A stretch of 13,564 bases of DNA from Rhodospirillales bacterium (GCA_024644185.1 JAHELM010000020.1:1-13564), one strand, 5' to 3'; positions 1 through 6,553 are shown, numbered from the stretch's first letter. Notes: generated from the sequence alone by a model not told the origin. Program-made: numbers and translations.

Positions 1-1
1 T

Positions 2-631
2 GACACGGTCGTCGTCCAGGAAGGCGGCTACAAGGTGCGTACGCTGGGTACCAACGCCCGCCGATTCTTCATCGGCCTGGCCGATGGCGCGGCACAGGCC
101 CGGGCCAAGCCATCGAAGCCGCCGCGCCCCCGGGCCGAGCGGCCGCCGCCGCAACTGGAATGGCGCGACGCCGCCCGGCCGGAAGATATCGCCGCGGTTG
201 GCGCCATCGTCGCCTCGACCGACATGTTCTCGGCCGACGAGGTGGCGATCGCCGAGGAACTGGTTCAGGAGCGCATCGCCCGCGGGCCGGTGAGCGGCTA
301 CGAATTCATTTTCGCCGATCTGGGCGGCCGGACGGTCGGCTATGCCTGCTTCGGCCCGATCCCGGGCGCCGTCGATCGCTGGGATCTCTATTGGATCTGC
401 GTGCGCCCCGACACCCAGCGCGGCGGAATCGGCCGCGAGCTGATGAAACGCGCCGAGGCCGCCATGACCACGCACGGCGCCAAGCGCATCTATATCGATA
501 CCGCCGATACCGAAAAATACATCCCGACGCGCGGATTCTACCGCTCGATCGGCTACAAGATCGCCGCCCAGCTTCCCGATTTCTATCGCGAAGGGGACGG
601 CAAGGTCATATTCATGAAGGCCATAGCATGA
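2..631 (+). CDS. Deacetylase (HDAC/acetylpolyamine amidohydrolase-like) C-terminus fused to GNAT acetyltransferase, 5'-partial
   Basis: The reading frame is open from the left edge, so the gene starts outside the window; 209 residues are visible. The first ~27 residues, containing VVVQEGGYKVRTLGTNARRF, look like the last strand and helix of histone-deacetylase/acetylpolyamine-amidohydrolase proteins (typical tail V-V-Q-E-G-G-Y). A Pro/Arg-rich linker (about residues 29-50) follows, then a GNAT domain (about 52-209). Its acetyl-CoA loop reads QRGGIGREL (the RxxGxG/A motif A, near position 417-443), and a C-terminal RGFYRSIGY segment is typical of GNATs. The protein would therefore carry an acyl-removing and an acyl-adding domain; the substrate is unknown. 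A GTG at 35 could in principle start a free-standing GNAT, but the frame continues upstream with deacetylase-like sequence and no stop, so a fusion is preferred. The stop overlaps the start of the SET gene (ATGA), implying translational coupling. Confidence 0.8.
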   Translation, partial: DTVVVQEGGYKVRTLGTNARRFFIGLADGAAQARAKPSKPPRPRAERPPPQLEWRDAARPEDIAAVGAIVASTDMFSADEVAIAEELVQERIARGPVSGYEFIFADLGGRTVGYACFGPIPGAVDRWDLYWICVRPDTQRGGIGRELMKRAEAAMTTHGAKRIYIDTADTEKYIPTRGFYRSIGYKIAAQLPDFYREGDGKVIFMKAIA

Positions 632-1011
632 CACCGAGAACGATCAAGGCACGGACCACGAAGATCGAAGGCAAGGGCCGCGGGTTGCTTGCCGGGGCGC
701 CGATCGAGGCAGGCGAGATCATCGACGTTGCCTCCACCATTGTGTTGAGTTCCACCGATTGCGACCTGCTGGAACAGACCGCGGTGGGCGACTACTACTT
801 CGCCCACCCGTCCGATCCGGAGCTGGGCCTGGTGGTGCTCGGCCTGCCCAGCCTCAGCAACCACGCCGAGTCTCCGAATTCGGACATCCGCTGGCACTGC
901 GACGAGGGCGTGGGCTGGGTGGCCGAACTGTATGCGCTGCGCCCGATCGCCGCCGGCGAGGAAATCACCCGCCGGTACCGCTGCGCCCCCTGGTTCAAGA
1001 TCGCATCCTGA
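628..1011 (+). CDS. SET domain protein (putative protein-lysine methyltransferase)
   Basis: This is a 127-aa protein, essentially one SET domain. Visible family marks are the N-terminal KGRGLLAG segment (about 16-23), the pseudoknot motif SNHAESPN (N78, H79, P83, N84; consensus NHxxxPN, S-adenosylmethionine binding) and GEEITRRY (110-117), whose tyrosine corresponds to the catalytic Tyr. No post-SET cysteine cluster is present. SET proteins transfer a methyl group from SAM to protein lysines; the bacterial target here is unknown. The ATG overlaps the stop of the preceding deacetylase-GNAT gene by 4 nt, so the two are almost certainly one transcript and may act on the same substrate. The 3' end lies 16 nt from the convergent stop of cysG. 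Family assignment is confident; function is inferred. Confidence 0.88.
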   Translation: MTPRTIKARTTKIEGKGRGLLAGAPIEAGEIIDVASTIVLSSTDCDLLEQTAVGDYYFAHPSDPELGLVVLGLPSLSNHAESPNSDIRWHCDEGVGWVAELYALRPIAAGEEITRRYRCAPWFKIAS

Positions 1012-1027
1012 GGGGCGGCCGCCATCT
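1012..1027. other. Convergent junction with perfect GC palindrome
   Basis: Only 16 nt separate the stop of the SET gene from the stop of cysG. They hold the perfect 10-bp palindrome GGCGGCCGCC at 1014-1023. There is no loop and no T-tract on either side, so it is not a convincing intrinsic terminator. No other terminator is visible between the two converging transcripts. Confidence 0.4.
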
Positions 1028-2431
1028 TCATGGCGATGCCGGCGTCTCGTACCACGACAACTCGCGGCGCAGGGTCACCACGCTGCCGATGACGATCAGC
1101 GCGGGCTGGCCGAGCTTCGCCTTGGCCACGCGTGCCGGCAGATCGGCAATGGCGGCGGTGACCACGCGCTGTTCGGGCCGCGTGCCCTTTTCAATGACCG
1201 CGGCCGGCATCGCCGGGTCGCCGCCATGCGCAACGTATTCGGTGGCAATCCGCGGCAGCGACCCCAGTCCCATATAGATAACCACGGTCTGCATCGGCTG
1301 GATCAGCGCATTCCAGTTCAGGCCCAGATCGTCGTCCTTGCCGTGGCCGGTGACGAACACGCAGGCATGGGCGTGATCGCGATGGGTCAGCGGGATGCCG
1401 GCATAGGCGGCGCAACCGTTGGCCGCCGTCACGCCGGGCACCACCTGGAACGGAATCCCCTCTGCCGCCAGCGCCTCGATCTCCTCGCCGCCGCGGCCGA
1501 AGACGAAGGGGTCGCCGCCCTTCAGGCGCAACACCCGGCGTCCCTGCCGCGCCAGGCGAACCATCTGGCGGCCGATCTCGTCCTGCGAGACGGTGTGGTT
1601 GGAGGGTTCCTTGCCGACATAGATGCGCTCGGCATCGCGGCGCACGAGATTGAGAACCCCGTCGCCGATCAGCCGGTCGTAAAGCACGACTTCCGCCTTC
1701 TGCATCAGGCGCAGGGCGCGGAAGGTCAGCAAATCCGGATCGCCTGGCCCGGCGCCGACCAGATAGACCTCGCCAACGGATACCCCGCCCCGGTCGCGGG
1801 ACGCCGCGCCAAGGGCATCCGCCATTGCCCGCCCGGCATCGTCGTCGCGCCCGGCGAAGACCAGTTCGGCCACCGGCCCCTCGAACATGTCTTCCCAGAA
1901 CCGGCGGCGGATATTGCCGTCCGGAATACCGGCCTTGACGCGGCCGCGCCACGATCCGGCGAAGCGGGCCAGCCGGCCGTAGGAGGCCGGAACCAGGGTC
2001 TCGAAGCGGGCCTTGAGCATGCGCGCCAGCAAGGGCGCGTCGCCGCCGGAGGACACCGCGACGACGATGCCGCCGCGGTCGAGAATCGCCGGCATGGTAA
2101 AACGGCAGAGTTCCGGCCGGTCGACCACATTGACCGGAACGCCGCGCGCGGTGGCCAGGGCATGCACCCGCAAGTTCAGCGCCTCGTCTTCCGAGGCGCC
2201 AAAGGCCAGCGCCAGATCCTCGAAATCGGTCTCGGTCACGGCGCGGTCCAGATGGCTTACCCGGCCCTCGCGGGCCATGATGTGCAGATCTTCGTCCAGT
2301 GTCGGCGCGAACACGCTGACCAGGGCACCGGCGCGTGCCGCCAGATCGGCCTTGCGCGCCGCCGCCGAGCCGCCGCCGACGACCACAACGCGGCGCCCCT
2401 TCAGATCGAGAAAAACCGGTAAATGATCCAT
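1028..2431 (-). CDS. cysG: Siroheme synthase, trifunctional (precorrin-2 dehydrogenase/ferrochelatase + uroporphyrinogen-III methyltransferase)
   Basis: The protein is 467 aa, the usual length for fused CysG. Residues ~1-150 form the dehydrogenase/ferrochelatase part: a NAD-binding VVVVGGGSAAARKA (15-28) and VVAVSSGGDAPLLAR (123-137), whose Ser128 matches the phosphorylatable serine of E. coli CysG. From ~219 the methyltransferase domain begins with VYLVGAGPGDPDLLT (222-236), followed by LRLKGGDPFVFGRGGEE and VVPGVTAANGCAAYAGIPLTHR. It methylates uroporphyrinogen III twice with SAM, oxidizes precorrin-2 and inserts iron to give siroheme, the cofactor of DsrAB encoded divergently. The ATG at 2431 was chosen because the domain starts directly there (MDHLPVFLDLKGRRV). 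An in-frame extension to 2530 would overlap the upstream gene and adds only low-complexity sequence. It is the last gene of a leftward unit, 10 nt after the preceding stop. Confidence 0.95.
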   Translation of the reverse strand: MDHLPVFLDLKGRRVVVVGGGSAAARKADLAARAGALVSVFAPTLDEDLHIMAREGRVSHLDRAVTETDFEDLALAFGASEDEALNLRVHALATARGVPVNVVDRPELCRFTMPAILDRGGIVVAVSSGGDAPLLARMLKARFETLVPASYGRLARFAGSWRGRVKAGIPDGNIRRRFWEDMFEGPVAELVFAGRDDDAGRAMADALGAASRDRGGVSVGEVYLVGAGPGDPDLLTFRALRLMQKAEVVLYDRLIGDGVLNLVRRDAERIYVGKEPSNHTVSQDEIGRQMVRLARQGRRVLRLKGGDPFVFGRGGEEIEALAAEGIPFQVVPGVTAANGCAAYAGIPLTHRDHAHACVFVTGHGKDDDLGLNWNALIQPMQTVVIYMGLGSLPRIATEYVAHGGDPAMPAAVIEKGTRPEQRVVTAAIADLPARVAKAKLGQPALIVIGSVVTLRRELSWYETPASP

Positions 2432-2441
2432 GCGGCCCGCG

Positions 2442-2672
2442 CTACCCCTTGTCCGACCGGGCCGGGCCGGCATTCCGCGCCCATTCGGCCATCGCCCGCC
2501 CCCAATGCGCCGCCGTTCCGGCGTCGACATCCATCACCGTGAAGCGCTTGCCCTCGCGGATGCGGATTCGCAGCATGGCCAGGCCGCTGTCGAAGCGAAC
2601 ATCCTGCAATTCCACCTCGCGGCCCCAGGGCGCGGCGAATTTGTCCAGCGGGGTTACGATGCCGTCGCTCAC
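2442..2672 (-). CDS. Small conserved-looking protein, unknown function, upstream of cysG
   Basis: This 76-aa protein is not assigned to a characterised family. It begins MSDGIVTPLDKFAAPWGREV, continues with alternating hydrophobic strands (VELQDVRF, AMLRIRIREGKRFTVMDVDA) and ends in a helix with WGRAMAEWARN and a charged tail. There is no signal peptide, membrane span or cysteine. The look is of a small soluble alpha/beta protein that may bind or assist a partner. Start choice: the GTG at 2672 overlaps the upstream stop as GTGA, a classic coupled junction, and the frame matches the hydrophobic pattern. cysG begins 10 nt downstream, so co-translation with siroheme synthase is likely. The gene's reality rests on its position, overlap and the absence of any better frame; the function is unknown. 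Confidence 0.72.
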   Translation of the reverse strand: MSDGIVTPLDKFAAPWGREVELQDVRFDSGLAMLRIRIREGKRFTVMDVDAGTAAHWGRAMAEWARNAGPARSDKG

Positions 2673-2860
2673 CGCTGCCCCCTGTAGAAGGCGCCTTCCA
2701 GAAGAAATTCCCAGTTGCGCGGCGTGTCGCGGTAATCCGGCTTCACGTCGAATTGCAGATGCACCGTGCCGTGCCGGGATTCCGCCTCGACCACACCGAT
2801 CAGTTCGGCGAAGGAATTCACCTCGGGGTGGCTGATGATGAGTTGACTGAGATTGACCAT
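2669..2860 (-). CDS. Small hypothetical protein between TauD-like oxygenase and cysG
   Basis: This 63-aa protein is not recognised. It starts MVNLSQLIISHPEVNSFAEL, continues with LIGVVEAESRHGTVHLQFDV and ends NWEFLLEGAFYRGQR. The sequence is acidic to neutral, has no cysteine, signal peptide or membrane segment, and looks like a compact alpha/beta fold. The ATG at 2860 is preceded on the minus strand by a purine-rich CAGGG close to the start. The gene lies 27 nt after the oxygenase stop (2888) and overlaps the next small gene by 4 nt (GTGA at 2669-2672), so it belongs to a four-gene unit ending in cysG. A role linked to siroheme or sulfite reductase is suggested only by its neighbours. Confidence 0.7.
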   Translation of the reverse strand: MVNLSQLIISHPEVNSFAELIGVVEAESRHGTVHLQFDVKPDYRDTPRNWEFLLEGAFYRGQR

Positions 2861-2887
2861 TGCCCTGACTTCGTTATCTGCCCGCGG

Positions 2888-3883
2888 TTATCGGCCCACT
2901 TGCGCCGCGACCCTGTCGAAGAAGCGGGCGCGATAGATCAGGCGGCCCCGCCCCGGTCGCCGATTATCGCGGAAAGCCGATCGGTTGTGCAGAACATTAT
3001 TGGTGACATAGCCCTGACCGGGACCGAGCCGCCAGCGCAGCACGTCCGGCGACCCGTCGGCGCACAGCGCGGCCAGCGCCGCCACCGCCGCCCGAGTGGC
3101 CGGATCGTCGCGCCAGACGATGTTCACCGCCCGCGCCGTATAGCGCATATGCAGTGCCCCGTCACCGGGATCCATCGAGAACACCGGGCCGCTGCGCGCC
3201 GGCCGGATTTCCTGGCCGCCGATCGCGTTCGCGGGAATCGTCATCGCCCCCGGATGCATCAGGGCTTCGATATGGCCGGGGTCGGCATCGCGCAGGCGGA
3301 TATAGGCGATTTCCGGATCGAGCAGCGCATTCTCGCCGCCGTCATCCGCCGGACGCGCGCAATGCAGGATCACCGCGCGCACCTGCTCGTGCGCCTCGTT
3401 GTAATAGCCATCGGTGTGCCAGCTCAGCCGGCGGTCGGAATAGGGAATGTACTCGCCCGCCCCGGCCCCGGGATCGGCGCGGACCTCGAGCGCCGTGATG
3501 CCATCCTCGTCGGCGCAGAGGTTGCGGTCGAGCCGCATCAGCCCGAATGCGGCCGCAAAGGCCGCCAGAGCCGGCCGCGCCCGGTCGCCAACATCGTCCG
3601 GCCCGCCGTCGCGGCAGGAATAGATCGCCATATTGACCCGCCGGCAGCGATCCGAAATTGCCTGGCACGCGGCCTCCCCCGGTCGCTCGAGGGAGGGAAG
3701 TTCCACCGCCAGCCCGTCCACGCTTGCGGGTATGCAAGCCAGCTTGCCGTCGCGCCAGCGTTCATACGCGTCGCGGTCGTCCAGATCGTAAGGCCCCCGG
3801 CCGAGCCAGGACGGCCCGCCCGCCTTCCTTGCTTTCTCGTGGATCGGACTCATTCGCGGACCATAACCCATCCCGCCAGCCAT
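2888..3883 (-). CDS. TauD/TfdA-family Fe(II)/2-oxoglutarate-dependent oxygenase
   Basis: The protein is 331 aa. The Fe(II) facial triad is visible: WHTDGYY (H156, D158) and NNVLHNR (H299). A C-terminal GRLIYRARFFDR supplies the arginine (R318 or R320) expected to bind 2-oxoglutarate. GGENALLD (183-189) and LHMRYTAR (244-251) are further family-like segments. TauD relatives hydroxylate small molecules; true taurine dioxygenase frees sulfite from taurine, while other members act on betaines, trimethyllysine or herbicides, so the substrate cannot be named here. Start choice: the ATG at 3883 has a GGAGG 8-9 nt upstream on the minus strand. The longer frame to 3928 would begin inside an inverted repeat and lacks this site; the ATG at 3853 is the shorter alternative. 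It heads a leftward unit ending in cysG and faces dsrA across a shared control region. Confidence 0.87.
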   Translation of the reverse strand: MAGGMGYGPRMSPIHEKARKAGGPSWLGRGPYDLDDRDAYERWRDGKLACIPASVDGLAVELPSLERPGEAACQAISDRCRRVNMAIYSCRDGGPDDVGDRARPALAAFAAAFGLMRLDRNLCADEDGITALEVRADPGAGAGEYIPYSDRRLSWHTDGYYNEAHEQVRAVILHCARPADDGGENALLDPEIAYIRLRDADPGHIEALMHPGAMTIPANAIGGQEIRPARSGPVFSMDPGDGALHMRYTARAVNIVWRDDPATRAAVAALAALCADGSPDVLRWRLGPGQGYVTNNVLHNRSAFRDNRRPGRGRLIYRARFFDRVAAQVGR

Positions 3884-3922
3884 CCGAAAGATCCTCCGCG
3901 CCAATACTTCCAACCATAGAAA

Positions 3923-3946
3923 AAACAAGGTGTTTTCCCCTTGTTT
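3923..3946 (-). promoter_or_regulatory. 8-bp inverted repeat with T-run on minus strand (operator or weak attenuator-like hairpin)
   Basis: AAACAAGG (3923-3930) and CCTTGTTT (3939-3946) form a perfect 8-bp inverted repeat with an 8-nt spacer. Read leftwards, the second arm runs into six T residues (complement of 3920-3925). This resembles a weak intrinsic terminator placed about 40 nt before the oxygenase start. The stem has only three G-C pairs, so an operator for a dimeric regulator is equally possible. It argues against translation starting at 3928, which would lie within the repeat. Confidence 0.4.
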
Positions 3947-4003
3947 AGAATAAGGCTAAATAGCCACACCGGGACTGCGACAATTATGCTGGAATCGATC
4001 CGG

Positions 4004-4017
4004 CATATTAGAATATG
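4004..4017. promoter_or_regulatory. Perfect palindromic candidate operator
   Basis: CATATT-AG-AATATG is a perfect 6+2+6 inverted repeat in the middle of the divergent region, about 140 nt before dsrA and 120 nt before the oxygenase start. Its AT-rich two-fold symmetry is of the type bound by dimeric winged-helix repressors such as the ArsR/SmtB family, several of which control sulfur-oxidation genes. The assignment to any regulator is speculative. Confidence 0.4.
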
Positions 4018-4079
4018 ATGGTCTTCAAATATAAGCCCGGGCGCTGGCACGGTATCGCGGCAACGCCTTAAGGGCTTAA

Positions 4080-4092
4080 TTTGTTAAACAAA
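4080..4092. promoter_or_regulatory. Palindrome TTTGTT-A-AACAAA at candidate dsrA promoter
   Basis: A 6+1+6 inverted repeat overlaps the best -35-like hexamer (TTGTTA, 4081-4086) upstream of dsrA. Its AACAA/TTGTT core also occurs in the arms of the repeat at 3923-3946, so one protein might recognise both places. Being AT-rich and short it could arise by chance. Confidence 0.35.
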
Positions 4093-4144
4093 AACAATAA
4101 AGTAATTTTTCTCAAACCCGTGGCGGGTCGAGGAAGAGGGAACC

Positions 4145-4151
4145 GGAGGAG
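4145..4151 (+). promoter_or_regulatory. Shine-Dalgarno site of dsrA
   Basis: GGAGGAG lies 6 nt before the ATG at 4158. This near-perfect match to the 16S rRNA 3' end fixes the dsrA start and suggests strong translation of the first gene of the operon. Confidence 0.8.
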
Positions 4152-4157
4152 ACGATT

Positions 4158-5432
4158 ATGGCGAAGACACCGCATGATACTCCGCTGTTGGACGAGCTGG
4201 AAAAGGGCCCCTGGCCCAGCTTCGTCTCTGGCCTGAAGCGGCTGGCCGCCGACGACGGAAAACCCTATGCGAACATGATGAGGGATCTGGTCGGGCAGCT
4301 TGAGCATTCCTACGAGACCCGGATGGGTTACTGGAAGGGCGGCACGGTCAGCGTCTTCGGCTATGGCGGCGGCGTCATTCCCCGTTTCTCGGAAGCCGCC
4401 GAGAAATTTCCGGCGTCCAGGGAATTCCATACGCTGCGCGTACAACCGCCGGCCGGCATGCACTACACGACCGACCTGCTGCGCAAGATGTGCGACGTGT
4501 GGGAGCGCCACGGTTCCGGCCTGATCGCCCTGCACGGGCAGAGCGGCGATATCATGTTCCAGGGCTGTTCCACCGAGAACGTGCAGAAGGCGTTCGACGA
4601 ATTGAACGCCGAGGGCATGGGCTTCGATCTGGGCGGGGCCGGCCCGGCGCTTCGCACCTCGATCTCCTGCGTCGGCCATGCGCGCTGCGAACATTCCTGC
4701 TACGACGAGGTGAAAGCGCATCGCGGCATCATCAATTCGTTCCTCGACGAGATGCACCGCCCGGCGCTGCCCTACAAATTCAAGTTCAAATTCTCGGGCT
4801 GCCCGAACGACTGTTCGAACGCGATTCACCGCTCTGACTTCGCCGTCATCGGCACCTGGCGCGACGACATGCAGGTCGACCAGGACGAAGTGAAGGCCTA
4901 TGTCGCCAAGAATGGCCGCAAGCAGGTGATCGACCAGATCATCGCCATGTGCCCGACCCGCGCACTGAGCCTCAACGACGACGACACAATGGATGTCGAC
5001 AACAAGAGCTGCGTGCGCTGCATGCACTGCATCAACGCCATGACCAAGGCGCTGTCGCCGGGCCATGACCGGGGCGTGTCGATCCTGATCGGCGGCAAGC
5101 GGTCGCTGAAGATCGGCGACATGATGGGCACCGTCATCATCCCGTTCCTGAAGCTGGAAACCGAAGAGGACTACGAGCGCCTGCGGGAACTGGGCGAGAC
5201 GGTGATCGAGTTCTTCGCCGAGAACGCACTGGAACACGAGCGCGTCGGCGAAACCATCGACCGTATCGGGCTTGCCAATTTCCTGACCGCGATCGGCGTC
5301 GAGGTCGACCCGAACATGGTCAGCCACCCGCGCACCTCGTCTTATGTGCGCACCGACGACTGGGACGAGGAAGCCGCCAAGTGGCACGCCCGCAAGGGTG
5401 GCGCAAAGGGCTCCGTGGAGGCCGCCGAGTAA
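4158..5432 (+). CDS. dsrA: Reverse dissimilatory sulfite reductase, alpha subunit
   Basis: The 424-aa DsrA forms the cytoplasmic alpha2beta2 sulfite reductase with DsrB. In sulfur oxidizers it works in reverse, producing sulfite from DsrC-bound sulfur. The siroheme-[4Fe-4S] cysteines are present as CVGHARC (C171, C177; Cx5C) and CPNDC (C215, C219; Cx3C). A ferredoxin-like domain follows with CPTRAL (C265) and CVRCMHC (C285, C288, C291). The N-terminal LDELEKGPWPSFVSGLKR is also characteristic. By analogy with solved DsrAB structures, the catalytic siroheme is held mainly by DsrB, and the DsrA site may be structural. A strong Shine-Dalgarno site sets the ATG at 4158. It is the first gene of the dsr operon, with dsrB 41 nt downstream. 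It is full length with no missing ligands. Confidence 0.98.
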   Translation: MAKTPHDTPLLDELEKGPWPSFVSGLKRLAADDGKPYANMMRDLVGQLEHSYETRMGYWKGGTVSVFGYGGGVIPRFSEAAEKFPASREFHTLRVQPPAGMHYTTDLLRKMCDVWERHGSGLIALHGQSGDIMFQGCSTENVQKAFDELNAEGMGFDLGGAGPALRTSISCVGHARCEHSCYDEVKAHRGIINSFLDEMHRPALPYKFKFKFSGCPNDCSNAIHRSDFAVIGTWRDDMQVDQDEVKAYVAKNGRKQVIDQIIAMCPTRALSLNDDDTMDVDNKSCVRCMHCINAMTKALSPGHDRGVSILIGGKRSLKIGDMMGTVIIPFLKLETEEDYERLRELGETVIEFFAENALEHERVGETIDRIGLANFLTAIGVEVDPNMVSHPRTSSYVRTDDWDEEAAKWHARKGGAKGSVEAAE

Positions 5433-5473
5433 GGCGCGCCCGGGCAGGAAACACCAGGAACGGGGAACGACAG

Positions 5474-6553
5474 ATGAGCCAGGCAACCCAACCGCGCCGC
5501 CCGGTGGAGACCGGGGTACCGGATCCATTCCCGCTGATGCATCCGGTGCTGAAAAAGAACTACGGCAACTGGAAATGGCATGACCGGCCGCGGCCGGGTG
5601 TGCTGCACCATGTCTCGCACAGCGGCGACGAGGTCTGGACGGTACGCGCCGGAACCCAGCGTCAGATGGACGTGCACACCATCCGCAAGCTGTGCGACAT
5701 CGCCGACACCTATGCCGAAGGGCATGTCCGCTTCACCGTGCGCTCCAACTGTGAATTCATGGTCAGCAGCTTCGCCCAGGTGGCGCCGCTGATCGAGCAG
5801 CTGGAGGCGGCGGGTTTCCCCGTCGGCGGGACCGGCAATTCGGTGTCGATGATCTCGCACACCCAGGGCTGGCTTCACTGCGACATTCCGGGCACCGACG
5901 CCTCGGGCGTGGTCAAGGCGCTGATGGACGAGATCTATCAGGAATTCATCCACGAGGAGATGCCGAACCGCGTGCGCATCACCACCTCGTGCTGCCAGAT
6001 CAACTGCGGTGGCCAGGGCGATATCGCCATCAACGTGCAGTACACCAAGCCGCCGAAGATAAACCACGATCTGGTGGCCAATGTCTGCGAGCGGCCGGCG
6101 GTGGTGGCCCGTTGCCCGGTGGCGGCAATCCGTCCGGCGCTGGTCAACGGCAAACCGTCGCTGGAAATCGACGAGAAGAAATGCATCTGCTGCGGCGCCT
6201 GCTATCCGCCCTGCCCGCCGATGCAGATCAACAGCGTGGAATCGACCAAGCTGGCCATCTGGGTCGGCGGCAAGCATTCCAACGCGCGCAGCAAGCCGAC
6301 CTTCCACAAGCTGGTGGCGGCCGGCATCCCGAACAACCCGCCGCGCTGGCCCGAGGCGGCGGCGATCGTCAAGAATATCCTCTATGCCTACAAGGAAGAC
6401 GGCCGCCCGTGGGAACGCGTCGGCGAGTGGATCGAGCGCATCGGCTGGCCCCGCTTCTTCGAACTGACCGACCTGGCCTTCACCAGGCACCATATAGACG
6501 ACTGGCGTGGCGCGCGGCGCAGCCTCAATGCGTCGGCTCATATCCATTTCTAG
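5474..6553 (+). CDS. dsrB: Reverse dissimilatory sulfite reductase, beta subunit
   Basis: The 359-aa DsrB partners DsrA. The catalytic siroheme-[4Fe-4S] ligands seen in the family are present: C136 in the conserved GWLHCDIPGTD, and C173, C174, C178 in the CCQINC motif. The ferredoxin domain has RCPVAAI (C214) and CICCGACYPPC (C237, C240, C243, C247). The C-terminus ends in an aromatic/basic IHF tail. The ATG at 5474 is chosen because MSQATQPRRP precedes the conserved DPFPLMHPVLKKNYG region; it has a purine-rich GGGGA upstream, and the longer open frame reaches back into dsrA. Six-electron chemistry between sulfur at the persulfide level and sulfite takes place at the DsrB siroheme, delivered by DsrC. 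Confidence 0.98.
   Translation: MSQATQPRRPVETGVPDPFPLMHPVLKKNYGNWKWHDRPRPGVLHHVSHSGDEVWTVRAGTQRQMDVHTIRKLCDIADTYAEGHVRFTVRSNCEFMVSSFAQVAPLIEQLEAAGFPVGGTGNSVSMISHTQGWLHCDIPGTDASGVVKALMDEIYQEFIHEEMPNRVRITTSCCQINCGGQGDIAINVQYTKPPKINHDLVANVCERPAVVARCPVAAIRPALVNGKPSLEIDEKKCICCGACYPPCPPMQINSVESTKLAIWVGGKHSNARSKPTFHKLVAAGIPNNPPRWPEAAAIVKNILYAYKEDGRPWERVGEWIERIGWPRFFELTDLAFTRHHIDDWRGARRSLNASAHIHF

Larger units (their letters stand above)
3884..4157. promoter_or_regulatory. Divergent AT-rich control region between oxygenase-cysG unit and dsr operon
   Basis: These 274 nt carry no gene and are clearly more AT-rich than the GC-rich surroundings, mainly at 3905-4035 and 4075-4115. Both operons must be transcribed from here. 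The region holds several inverted repeats, listed separately where clean, plus GGCTA-AA-TAGCC (3954-3965), GCCCGGGC (4035-4042) and CCTTAAGG (4066-4073). A possible dsrA promoter is TTGTTA at 4081-4086 with a T-rich -10-like TAATTT at 4103-4108 (16-nt spacer), a weak match to a housekeeping sigma factor. I see no convincing consensus for the leftward promoter. A shared regulator responding to sulfur compounds is inferred, not shown. Confidence 0.6.

Noticed and set aside
932..2422. 496-codon plus-strand open frame across cysG
   Set aside because: It is the exact opposite of the CysG coding frame with its conserved motifs; the translation has no family features.
2753..3919. 388-codon plus-strand open frame opposite the oxygenase
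   Set aside because: The minus-strand protein has an intact HxD...H triad and a ribosome site; the plus-strand frame has no recognisable motif.
3884..3928. Longer oxygenase start at 3928
   Set aside because: It would start inside the 3923-3946 inverted repeat without a Shine-Dalgarno site, while the ATG at 3883 has GGAGG at good spacing.
3954..3965. GGCTA-AA-TAGCC and the short GC palindromes in the divergent region as separate operators
   Set aside because: Arms of only 4-5 bp occur often by chance; they are mentioned within the control region but not claimed as sites.
4068..5528. 486-codon minus-strand open frame opposite dsrA, and similar frames opposite dsrB (5342-6610) and dsrEFH (6689-7642)
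   Set aside because: All are antisense to confidently assigned dsr genes and are low-information, His/Val/Asp-rich translations.
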